64,000 nt of DNA, taken from Sedimentibacter hydroxybenzoicus DSM 7310 (GTDB taxonomy: Bacteria; Bacillota; Clostridia; Tissierellales; Sedimentibacteraceae). Shown here in pieces: positions 16,367-23,947 of this stretch. Both the position numbers and the translations under genes were made by a program. How positions within the stretch are numbered: the stretch's first letter is position 1; every line of letters starts with the position of its first letter. The notes below the pieces were generated by a model. The model was not told where the DNA came from. It worked only from the letters and a program-made list of their open reading frames with translations, and searched no databases. The stretch is from contig NZ_JACBNQ010000003.1 in the NCBI RefSeq assembly GCF_013403245.1, positions 62,001 to 126,000 of the forward strand, given 5' to 3'.

Positions 16367-17453
16367 GAAATTTAAAATTTTATTGCACTTACAGTATAAG
16401 CGACCGATGCCAAAACGGAAGATTTGGACCGTTTGCTTAATAACGTCATGCTTTTTATTATATAGCAGCTTCCTTCATAAGGCAGAGGCAATCCCTGATA
16501 TTTACGCTCAGTCATACATAGTGGTGGACGCAAAATCAGGGCGAATTATCGGTTCAAAAAACCCTGACACAAAATTACCCATAGCAAGTACAACAAAAAT
16601 AATGACGGCTATTTTAGCTATTGAAAGCATCGAGGATTACGATAAAAAAATTGAAGTTCCGGCTTCTTGTGTTGGGATAGAAGGTTCAAGTATATACTTA
16701 AAACCAAAGCAAAAAGTATCTATCAGAGATTTACTGTATGGCACGATGCTTCGTTCAGGCAACGATGCCGCACAGACCTTGGCAGAATTTGCGGGAAGAA
16801 ATAATGACGGTGGGTTTATTGAAATGATGAACTCAAGAGCAAAGGAACTGGGGGCATTCAACAGTAATTTTGTTAATCCCCACGGGCTGAACAGCGACAA
16901 TCACTATTCAACCGCATATGATTTAGCGTTAATCAGCAGCCATGCAATGAAAAATGACCTGTTCAAAGAAATTACTTCTGCGGAAAAATATAAGGCAGAC
17001 AGCTTAAATACTTATCTTTATAACAAAAATAAAGTAGTTTATGAATATGAATACGGAACGGGAATTAAAATAGGTTATACAAAAGCAGCGGGGCGATGCC
17101 TGGTTGCATCTGCTGAAAAGGACGGTACTGAGATTATTGTGGTTGTGCTTAACGACAACAATTGGTTCCAGGACAGCTATAAAATATTTGACTGGGCATT
17201 TGAAAATTATAAAAGCTATCAAATAGTTGAACAAGGACAATTTGCCGGCAGAGCTGCAGACGGAACACCTGTTTTCATCGACCGGAGCTTCAGTTATATA
17301 TTGGCAGATGAAGAAAAAGATAAATTAAGATTTGAAAGTGAAATTACTGTTCCGCACATTATAAATAATCGAAGAACAAACATATGCGGTACATTTAGAG
17401 TTTATATCGGAGATGAGATAATTCATACAGGAAGCTTAGTAAGTGATTACTAA
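16356..17453 (+). CDS. dacB: D-alanyl-D-alanine carboxypeptidase with altered KTG motif
   Basis: S11-family protein of 365 residues, by position (after ytfJ, before rluB) the sporulation type that sets cross-linking of spore cortex. An N-terminal hydrophobic segment (about 24-44) exports it. SxxK (STTK) and SxN (SGN in MLRSGNDAA) are present, but the third motif reads KIG (Lys238-Ile239-Gly240, IKIGYTKAAG) where KTG or KSG is expected; the codon is ATA, one base from ACA. This could lower or abolish activity. The GTG at 16356 is used, ten bases after GGGAG; a start at the ATG of residue 18 is possible. Confidence 0.85.
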   Translation: MIYKKFKILLHLQYKRPMPKRKIWTVCLITSCFLLYSSFLHKAEAIPDIYAQSYIVVDAKSGRIIGSKNPDTKLPIASTTKIMTAILAIESIEDYDKKIEVPASCVGIEGSSIYLKPKQKVSIRDLLYGTMLRSGNDAAQTLAEFAGRNNDGGFIEMMNSRAKELGAFNSNFVNPHGLNSDNHYSTAYDLALISSHAMKNDLFKEITSAEKYKADSLNTYLYNKNKVVYEYEYGTGIKIGYTKAAGRCLVASAEKDGTEIIVVVLNDNNWFQDSYKIFDWAFENYKSYQIVEQGQFAGRAADGTPVFIDRSFSYILADEEKDKLRFESEITVPHIINNRRTNICGTFRVYIGDEIIHTGSLVSDY

Positions 17454-17463
17454 GCTTTTTTTA
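17432..17463 (+). terminator. Intrinsic terminator overlapping the dacB stop
   Basis: AAGCTTAGTAA (17432-17442) pairs with TTACTAAGCTT (17447-17457), then a run of T. The dacB stop codon (17451-17453) lies in its 3' arm. Confidence 0.85.
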
Positions 17464-17526
17464 TTTGCTGTTAATAAAAATATATAATATAATATATAAA
17501 AAATATGCAATTAACAGGAGTTTAAT

Positions 17527-18237
17527 TTGGAAAGATTACAAAAATATATTGCAAGCTGCGGCATTACCTCAAGACGCAAGGCTGAGGAATTAATTATAAA
17601 CGGTCATGTTAAAGTAAACGGCATAACAATAAACGAGCTTGGTACGAAAATCGATCCCGGTAAGGATATTGTCACCGTTAGCGGCAAACGAATTACCGAA
17701 AAAAATGATTTCGTCTATATTAAGCTTAACAAACCAACAGGTTATGTAACGACTGTTAAGGATCAATTTGGACGCAAGACTGTCTTGGATTTAATCGATA
17801 TAAAAGAAAGGATTTACCCTATAGGACGCCTTGATTTCAACACTTCAGGACTTTTATTATTAACTGACGACGGAGAGCTTGCAAACAAGCTTATGCATCC
17901 CAAGTACCACATTTATAAAACTTATTCAGCAACCGTCAAGGGACAGGTTGGCGAAGGAAGCTTACAAAAGCTCAGAACAGGTGTACATATAGAGGATTAT
18001 ACAACATCTCCGGCTAAGGTTAAATTAATTGAGTTTAAAAATAATAAATCTGTTGTTCTTATTAGCATCTATGAAGGGAGAAACAGACAGGTCAGGAAGA
18101 TGATGGATGCAGTGGGTCATCCTGTTTTGTCCTTAAACAGAATATCATTTGGTGAAATTGATTTATCAAATTTGAAGACGGGAGAATGGGCATATTTAAG
18201 TAATGACGAAATTAATTTTCTTAAAAAGGAGAAATAA
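17527..18237 (+). CDS. rluB: 23S rRNA pseudouridine synthase RluB type
   Basis: Converts a uridine of 23S rRNA to pseudouridine (RsuA/RluB/E/F family). The 236-residue product has an N-terminal S4 RNA-binding domain (about 1-60, MERLQKYIASCGITSRRKAE) and the catalytic domain with the Asp motif GRLDFNTSGLLLLTDDG, plus EGRNRQVRKMMDAVGHPV. The TTG start follows CAGGAG. It follows dacB as in Bacillus. Confidence 0.93.
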   Translation: MERLQKYIASCGITSRRKAEELIINGHVKVNGITINELGTKIDPGKDIVTVSGKRITEKNDFVYIKLNKPTGYVTTVKDQFGRKTVLDLIDIKERIYPIGRLDFNTSGLLLLTDDGELANKLMHPKYHIYKTYSATVKGQVGEGSLQKLRTGVHIEDYTTSPAKVKLIEFKNNKSVVLISIYEGRNRQVRKMMDAVGHPVLSLNRISFGEIDLSNLKTGEWAYLSNDEINFLKKEK

Positions 18238-18239
18238 AA

Positions 18240-18812
18240 TTGATAGATGATAAATATGGAAAAATAGTTTGTTTTATTCATAATTTAATTAAAATGAGCT
18301 ACATGGGTAAGGACAATTTAAATTTAGTCGATGCAACCTGCGGTAACGGATTTGATACATTGTTTTTATGCAATGTTGCAGGAAAAACAGGTCACGTTAC
18401 CGGCTTCGATGTACAGAGTGAGGCAATCGAGCGAACAAATGATTTGTTAAAAGGAAGCTTAGATTACATCAATTACAGGCTGATTAACGACTCCCATGAA
18501 TTTATAAGCAAATATATTTCTTCCCTTGATGTATGTATATTTAATTTAGGTTATCTGCCTCAATTTGATAAAAAGATAAAAACTGATGGAGATACGACTG
18601 TTGCAGCAATTAACAGCTTGATCCCGTTATTAAATAAAAACGGAAGGATATATATAACCGCATATATTACTCACGACACGGGAGAAGAATATACAAAAAT
18701 CTCTGAATTTTTAGCTTCTCTAAACAACTCTGAATACAACGTACTCCACATCCGCTTAATTAATAAATCAAACAATCCTCCCGAAATATTTATTGTAGAA
18801 AAAAATGCATGA
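18240..18812 (+). CDS. mnmM: tRNA 5-aminomethyl-2-thiouridine methyltransferase MnmM (YtqB)
   Basis: SAM-dependent methyltransferase of the rRNA-methylase-like family PF06962; YtqB was shown to complete the mnm5s2U34 modification in Gram-positive bacteria (MnmM). The 190-residue product has the SAM motif DATCGNGFDT, VTGFDVQ and the catalytic-loop-like FNLGYLPQFDK. It begins at TTG 18240 two bases after the rluB stop, with AAGGAG in the end of rluB, so the two form an operon. Confidence 0.85.
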   Translation: MIDDKYGKIVCFIHNLIKMSYMGKDNLNLVDATCGNGFDTLFLCNVAGKTGHVTGFDVQSEAIERTNDLLKGSLDYINYRLINDSHEFISKYISSLDVCIFNLGYLPQFDKKIKTDGDTTVAAINSLIPLLNKNGRIYITAYITHDTGEEYTKISEFLASLNNSEYNVLHIRLINKSNNPPEIFIVEKNA

Positions 18813-18840
18813 TAGGTTTAAAAACTGTCCTGCATTTTTA
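18801..18840 (+). terminator. Probable terminator after mnmM
   Basis: AAAAATGCA (18801-18809) and TGCATTTTT (18831-18839) are exact complements; the 5' arm overlaps the last codons of mnmM. Confidence 0.55.
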
Positions 18841-18941
18841 TTGTTTTACATACGGTTTTTATAAAAGTAATACGTTTTCTTTAGTTGTTTTTGCATACAA
18901 TGAATCGATTCTTGCAAATGTATGATTTGTTGAAATATTTC

Positions 18942-18969
18942 TTGCAAAGCTTTTTTTTTGTGGTATTAT
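18942..18969 (+). promoter_or_regulatory. Probable promoter of the kor operon
   Basis: TTGCAA (18942-18947) and TATTAT (18964-18969) with a spacer of 16, 32 bases before korD. Two direct repeats TTCTTGCAAA begin about 18910 and 18940, a possible operator arrangement. Confidence 0.4.
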
Positions 18970-19000
18970 TATGGTAGGGAGTGAAATAGGAGGATGTTAT

Positions 19001-19222
19001 ATGTCTAATAAAAACGATAATAAAGTGCTTCTGCAAAATAAGGACTGGTGCAAGGGCTGTGGAGTATGTGTAGGATTTTGCCCTACAAAGACATTAATTA
19101 TTGAAAATGATAAATGCATAATTGCCTACCCGGAAAAATGTATTTTTTGCGGTCAATGCGAGCTAAGATGCCCGGATAACGCTATTTGGATCACAGCAGG
19201 AGGGAAAGAAAATGAGCAATAA
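19001..19222 (+). CDS. korD: 2-oxoacid:ferredoxin oxidoreductase, ferredoxin-like delta subunit
   Basis: A 73-residue double 4Fe-4S ferredoxin domain with CKGCGVCVGFCP and CIFCGQCELRCP, which passes electrons from the TPP-bound intermediate to ferredoxin. The ATG at 19001 is chosen because AGGAGG (18988-18993) lies seven bases upstream; an earlier ATG at 18971 has no site. It overlaps korA by 11 bases and is the first gene of korDABC. Confidence 0.93.
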   Translation: MSNKNDNKVLLQNKDWCKGCGVCVGFCPTKTLIIENDKCIIAYPEKCIFCGQCELRCPDNAIWITAGGKENEQ

Positions 19223-20351
19223 TACTTATAAGTTAATTCAAGGAAATGAAGCATGTGTTGAGGGCGCATTAGCGGCCGGTATGAGATTTTATGCCGGATA
19301 CCCTATTACACCGTCGACTGAAATAGCTGAAATATCCGCTCAAAAATTACCTGTAGTAGATGGCAAATTCATACAAATGGAAGATGAAATAGCAAGTATA
19401 GCAGCAATTATCGGAGGTTCCCTTGCCGGTTTAAAATCAATGACTGCAACAAGCGGACCTGGATTTTCGTTAATGCAGGAAAATATCGGATATGCGGCAA
19501 TAGCTGAAATACCCTGCGTTATTGTAAACGTCCAAAGAGGCGGACCCTCTACAGGTATGCCTACTTCGCCGGCACAGGGTGATGTTATGCAGGCAAAGTG
19601 GGGAACTCACGGAGACCATCCTGCAGTTGCATTAACTCCAAACTCAGTGCAGGAAACTTACGAATATACGATAAAAGCATTTAATATAGCAGAAAAATAC
19701 AGAACACCGGTTATCCTGTTAATGGATGAAACCGTAGGTCATATGAGAGAAAAATTACAATTTAATGATTCGTCAGAAATTGAAATAATAGACAGAAAAA
19801 AACCTACTTGCAGTCCCGAAGAATATATGGCATATAAACCTGATGAGGACATGATACCTAAGATGGCATCCTTCGGAGAAGGCTACCGTTACCACGTAAC
19901 CGGATTAACTCACGGAGAAGACGGTTTTCCGACTAACAACAATGAAATTTCAGGTAAGCTTATACAAAGAATAACAGATAAGATAGAAAAAAATATAGAC
20001 GATATGTCTTATTATGATGAATATAAAATGGAAGATGCCGAAATAGCAATTGTTGCTTATGGCGGCGTATCAAGATCTGCAAAAAGTGCAGTGGACGAAA
20101 TACGGAAAAAAGGTATTAAAATAGGATTGTTCAGACCTATAACCATCTGGCCGTTCTTAGAAAAACAGATTAAAAGTGTTTCGGAAAAGGTAGACAAAAT
20201 ATATGTTGCTGAAATGAATTTAGGCCAATACAGCTTAGAAGTTGAAAGAGTTGCATGCAAGAGTTGTACAGTTAATAAAATTAATAAGGTAAACGGAGAA
20301 TTAATCACTCCGCAGGAAATTATTGATGCCGTAACAGGAGGTAGAGAATAA
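19212..20351 (+). CDS. korA: 2-oxoacid:ferredoxin oxidoreductase alpha subunit
   Basis: Binds the 2-oxoacid in the oxidative decarboxylation to acyl-CoA with reduction of ferredoxin, in the cytoplasm. The 379-residue product has the family motifs AGYPITPSTEIAE, QMEDEIASIAA, SGPGFSLMQE and QRGGPSTGMPT, typical of the 2-oxoglutarate or branched-chain (KorA/VorB) type. It overlaps korD by 11 bases and korB by one base (TAATG). Substrate choice between 2-oxoglutarate and branched 2-oxoacids cannot be read from the sequence. Confidence 0.93.
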   Translation: MSNNTYKLIQGNEACVEGALAAGMRFYAGYPITPSTEIAEISAQKLPVVDGKFIQMEDEIASIAAIIGGSLAGLKSMTATSGPGFSLMQENIGYAAIAEIPCVIVNVQRGGPSTGMPTSPAQGDVMQAKWGTHGDHPAVALTPNSVQETYEYTIKAFNIAEKYRTPVILLMDETVGHMREKLQFNDSSEIEIIDRKKPTCSPEEYMAYKPDEDMIPKMASFGEGYRYHVTGLTHGEDGFPTNNNEISGKLIQRITDKIEKNIDDMSYYDEYKMEDAEIAIVAYGGVSRSAKSAVDEIRKKGIKIGLFRPITIWPFLEKQIKSVSEKVDKIYVAEMNLGQYSLEVERVACKSCTVNKINKVNGELITPQEIIDAVTGGRE

Positions 20352-21178
20352 TGAATTGCAGCGACATTACTAAAAAATATTATAGGGTACAAAAATTAAC
20401 TCATATATGGTGCCCCGGATGCGGTCACGGAACATTGATGAATACTGTAATCAGAGCTATAGATAAATTAGGACTGAATAAAGATGACGTCGTTGTAGTT
20501 TCGGGTATAGGCTGCTCTTCAAGAGCACCGGGATACATGGATTTTAATACTCTGCATACAACACACGGTCGTGCTCTTGCCTTTGCTACCGGAATTAAGA
20601 TGGCAAATCCCAAGCTTCACGTTATTGTAATTATGGGAGACGGAGACAGCTCTGCAATAGGCGGTAATCACTTAATTCATGCGGCCAGAAGGAATATAGA
20701 TATTACTACCATCGTATTTAATAACAATATATATGGTATGACGGGAGGACAATATTCTCCGACAACACCAACAGCTGATTTTGCCACTACCGCCCCATTC
20801 GGAAATATTGATGTTCCGTTTGATTTATGTAAATTGGCACAGGGAGCGGGAGCAACATTTGTCGGAAGGGCAACTGCTTATCATGCACCATTAATGCAAA
20901 AACTTATTGAAAAAGGATTACAGAATAAAGGCTTCTCTTTTATAGAGGGATTGAGCCTATGTCCGACGTATTACGGCAGAAAGAACAAAAAAGGTAATGC
21001 CTTTAATATGCACAGCTACTTTAAAGATAATTGTGTGGATTTAAAGGTAGTCCAAAAAAATCCTGAAAAAGGCGAAAACAAAATTTTAATCGGCGAATTT
21101 TTCAATGGACCAAAGCCTGAATACACTGAAAGCTATCAGGTAATTGTTGATAAATTCAAAGAGTTAAGGAGGGATTAG
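20351..21178 (+). CDS. korB: 2-oxoacid:ferredoxin oxidoreductase beta subunit (TPP-binding)
   Basis: Thiamine-pyrophosphate subunit of the same enzyme. The 275-residue product has WCPGCGHGTLMNT near the start, VSGIGCSSR, the TPP/Mg motif GDGDSSAIGGNHLIHAARRN and FNNNIYGMTGGQ-SPTTP. The start codon shares one base with the korA stop; the next gene begins two bases after its own stop. The four subunits are thus one translational unit. Confidence 0.95.
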   Translation: MNCSDITKKYYRVQKLTHIWCPGCGHGTLMNTVIRAIDKLGLNKDDVVVVSGIGCSSRAPGYMDFNTLHTTHGRALAFATGIKMANPKLHVIVIMGDGDSSAIGGNHLIHAARRNIDITTIVFNNNIYGMTGGQYSPTTPTADFATTAPFGNIDVPFDLCKLAQGAGATFVGRATAYHAPLMQKLIEKGLQNKGFSFIEGLSLCPTYYGRKNKKGNAFNMHSYFKDNCVDLKVVQKNPEKGENKILIGEFFNGPKPEYTESYQVIVDKFKELRRD

Positions 21179-21179
21179 T

Positions 21180-21719
21180 TTGTTTGATAAAATAGAAATT
21201 AGATTAAGTGGTTCCGGAGGTCAGGGAATTATACTTGCAGCCATCATATTGGCTGATGCTGCAATAGAACAAGGAATTAATGCCATTCAAACTCAATCCT
21301 ACGGACCTGAGGCTCGTGGAGGAGCCAGCAAGGCTGAAGTTATAATCAATAAAAATGAAATAAATTTTCCGAAGGTGGTTACACCAAACATTTTATTATG
21401 CTTAACCCAAAGTTCCTATGATAAATATGTTGCATCTTTAGATAAAAATGGTATACTTATAGTCGATGAATGTGTTAATATTAATATGGATGCAGATTAT
21501 AAAATTTATAAGCTGCCTATATTAGAAACCGCTCAAAGCAAGTTAGGAACAAGCATGGTTGCCAACATAATTTCCGTTGGGGCATTATATGCAATCATAG
21601 GGCAGGATGTTATCAGTAAGGATGTAATGATTAGTTCAATTACACACAGAGTTCCTCCTGTCACTGTTAATAAAAACTTAGATGCTTTTGAAGAAGGTAT
21701 TAAATTAATAAAAGGATGA
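21180..21719 (+). CDS. korC: 2-oxoacid:ferredoxin oxidoreductase gamma subunit
   Basis: CoA-binding gamma subunit, 179 residues, with the family features GSGGQGIILAAIILADA and TQSYGPEARGGASKAEVII. It starts at TTG 21180 after GGAGGG at the end of korB. It completes the korDABC set and is followed after four bases by an RpiR-family regulator that may control the operon. Confidence 0.93.
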   Translation: MFDKIEIRLSGSGGQGIILAAIILADAAIEQGINAIQTQSYGPEARGGASKAEVIINKNEINFPKVVTPNILLCLTQSSYDKYVASLDKNGILIVDECVNINMDADYKIYKLPILETAQSKLGTSMVANIISVGALYAIIGQDVISKDVMISSITHRVPPVTVNKNLDAFEEGIKLIKG

Positions 21720-21723
21720 TTTT

Positions 21724-22590
21724 ATGAGCAACAGCAATGATTTAATCAGCTTAATAAACAGCAACTACTATAAATTCAGCAAAGGACAAAAGCAAATAGC
21801 TCAATTTATAATTGACCACTATGATAAAGCAGCATTTATGACTGCAGCTAAAATAGGGGAAACCGTTGATGTCAGTGAATCAACAGTAGTGCGATTTGCA
21901 AGTACCATTGGATATTCGGGTTTCCCTGAATTACAAAAAGCTCTTCAGGTATTGATTAAAAATAAGCTGACAACAGTTCAAAGAATAAGCTTAGATAGCG
22001 ATATTGTCAATGATAAAGACAAGCTTCATAAAAGGATAATTAAAAATGAAATGAATACCTTGCGAAGCCTGTATGAAACGATTGACACCAAGGAGCTTGA
22101 TAAGGCAACAGATTTAATTATGAACGCAGATAAGGTATACATACTTGGACTGAGAACTTCATCCACATTGTCTAATTATCTTGGGTTTTATCTCGATGTA
22201 ATACTTGATAATGTTAAAGTTTTAAATAACAGTGGTGTAAACTCCCTTTATGAGGAAATTATCCGTATTAAAGAAACAGATGTACTGATTGTTATAAGCT
22301 ATCCAAGATATTCAAAAACAACTATTGAAGCAACTAAGTTCATCAAGGGGAGAAATGCTAAAATTGTTGCAATCACAGATACAGAATCTTCACCAATTCA
22401 CAATCTTGCAGATGTTTCACTTTTGGCAAAAAGCAATATAGTATCATTTATTGATTCACTGGTTGTACCTCTGAGCTTAATAAACAATTTGATTATAAAC
22501 ATAGGACTTCAGGAAAAAGACGACATAGTTGAATATTACAACAAGCTTGAACAGCTTTGGGACAACCACAGTATTTACCAAAACGAATAA
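21724..22590 (+). CDS. MurR/RpiR-family transcriptional regulator
   Basis: The 288-residue product has an N-terminal RpiR helix-turn-helix (about 1-75, with VSESTVVRFASTIGYSGFPELQ) and a C-terminal SIS sugar-phosphate isomerase fold (about 110-265, containing ILGLRTSS and VLIVISYPRYSKTTIE). RpiR proteins usually sense phosphosugars. The four-base gap to korC implies co-transcription with the oxidoreductase, so it may be an autoregulator of the operon. Confidence 0.88.
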   Translation: MSNSNDLISLINSNYYKFSKGQKQIAQFIIDHYDKAAFMTAAKIGETVDVSESTVVRFASTIGYSGFPELQKALQVLIKNKLTTVQRISLDSDIVNDKDKLHKRIIKNEMNTLRSLYETIDTKELDKATDLIMNADKVYILGLRTSSTLSNYLGFYLDVILDNVKVLNNSGVNSLYEEIIRIKETDVLIVISYPRYSKTTIEATKFIKGRNAKIVAITDTESSPIHNLADVSLLAKSNIVSFIDSLVVPLSLINNLIINIGLQEKDDIVEYYNKLEQLWDNHSIYQNE

Positions 22591-22600
22591 TTAAAATTAC

Positions 22601-22625
22601 GGGGGATGATTTTATCCCTCTTTTC
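22601..22625 (+). terminator. Terminator of the kor-rpiR operon
   Basis: GGGGGAT and ATCCCTC form a short stem around GATTTT, followed by TTTTC. Confidence 0.65.
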
Positions 22626-22709
22626 GTACGCAAAAAACTTGTTGTTATATTCTGCAATTTAATATATAATAATAAAGTGTTAATTTCAATGGCATGAGAG
22701 GAATAAAAT

Positions 22710-23369
22710 ATGATAATTGCAATAGATGGACCATCAGGAGCCGGCAAGAGTACTGTTGCAAAATTACTGAGCAATAAGCTGAACTTTGAATATATCGATA
22801 CGGGAGCAATGTATCGGGCTTTAGCATATAAGGCATACATAAACAAAATTGATATACACGAAGAAAACTCTGACAAAATTAGCAAAATGCTTAATTCAAC
22901 CACTGTGGATTACTATGATAACAATATTTATTTAGACGGTCAAAATGTGGAGGGCTTAATAAGAGATGAACTAATTTCTATTAATGCTTCTAAAATATCA
23001 ACTTTGGCCATCGTTAGAAATAAAATGGTTGATCTTCAAAGAAAAATTGCAGAAAATAAAAATGTAATATTAGACGGAAGAGATATCGGTACTGTTGTTT
23101 TTCCAAATGCTGATTATAAATTTTTTGTTACTGCTTCCGAAGAAGTACGAGCTGTCAGAAGATATAATCAGTTAGTAGTAAGTAATAAGGACATCATCCT
23201 TGAAAATATTCTCGCAGATATAAAAAAACGTGATGAAAAAGATTCTTCAAGAAAGATTTCACCTTTAAGAATAGCTGATGATGCTATTTTAATAGATACC
23301 TCAGATATGAGTTTAGAAGAAACAGTAAATAAGTTAGTTGACATCATCGGAGGACCTAATGTTTTATAA
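22710..23369 (+). CDS. cmk: Cytidylate kinase
   Basis: Phosphorylates CMP and dCMP. The 219-residue product has the P-loop GPSGAGKSTVAK, YIDTGAMYRALAY, the substrate motif LDGRDIGTVVFPNAD and RRYNQ, and ends with DTSDMSLEETVNKLVDII. GAGAGGA precedes ATG 22710. It heads the conserved cmk-plsC-ispH/S1 cluster and overlaps plsC by 11 bases. Confidence 0.96.
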   Translation: MIIAIDGPSGAGKSTVAKLLSNKLNFEYIDTGAMYRALAYKAYINKIDIHEENSDKISKMLNSTTVDYYDNNIYLDGQNVEGLIRDELISINASKISTLAIVRNKMVDLQRKIAENKNVILDGRDIGTVVFPNADYKFFVTASEEVRAVRRYNQLVVSNKDIILENILADIKKRDEKDSSRKISPLRIADDAILIDTSDMSLEETVNKLVDIIGGPNVL

Positions 23370-23943
23370 AATAATAGTTACCATACTTAAATTTTTAGTA
23401 TTTATTATTTTTGATTTAAAAGTTCATAACGCTGAAAGAATTAATGATACAAAGGACGGATTAATTGCTTGCGGTAATCATATATCAATGATTGACCCTG
23501 TCATATTAGCTGTTTCTTCGAAGCGTCAAATTCACTTTATGGGTAAAAAAGAATTATTTGAAAATAAATTTTTTGGATTCGTCTTTAAAGGTCTGGGAGC
23601 TTTTCCTGTTGACCGACAGGGAATATCCCTATCAGCAATTAAAAGTTCTCTACAAGTACTTAATCAGAAAAAAGTGCTTGGAATTTTCCCTGAAGGAACA
23701 AGGGTCCGCCAATATAATGAAGACAATGCTAAGCCTGGTATAGCTCTTATTGCAAATAAAGCGAAGGTTAATATTTTACCTTTTTATATAAAGGGTACAT
23801 ATAAATTCAGAGGTAAAATTGAAATATTTTTCGGCGATGAAACCAATTATTTCGAAATCTTTGACGGAAAAGCAAGTACTGAGAAGTATACTGAAATAGG
23901 CAAAGAGATATTGAGAGACATATACAAATTGGAAGATAGGTAA
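23359..23943 (+). CDS. plsC: 1-acyl-sn-glycerol-3-phosphate acyltransferase
   Basis: Adds the second acyl chain to lysophosphatidate at the inner membrane. The 194-residue product has a hydrophobic N-terminus, the acyltransferase motif NHISMID (HxxxxD) near residue 43, the substrate motif FPEGTR near 112 and PFYIKGTYKFRG. ATG 23359 follows CGGAGG and overlaps the end of cmk; a longer TTG frame from 23338 is unlikely. Confidence 0.92.
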   Translation: MFYKIIVTILKFLVFIIFDLKVHNAERINDTKDGLIACGNHISMIDPVILAVSSKRQIHFMGKKELFENKFFGFVFKGLGAFPVDRQGISLSAIKSSLQVLNQKKVLGIFPEGTRVRQYNEDNAKPGIALIANKAKVNILPFYIKGTYKFRGKIEIFFGDETNYFEIFDGKASTEKYTEIGKEILRDIYKLEDR

Positions 23944-23947
23944 TAAT

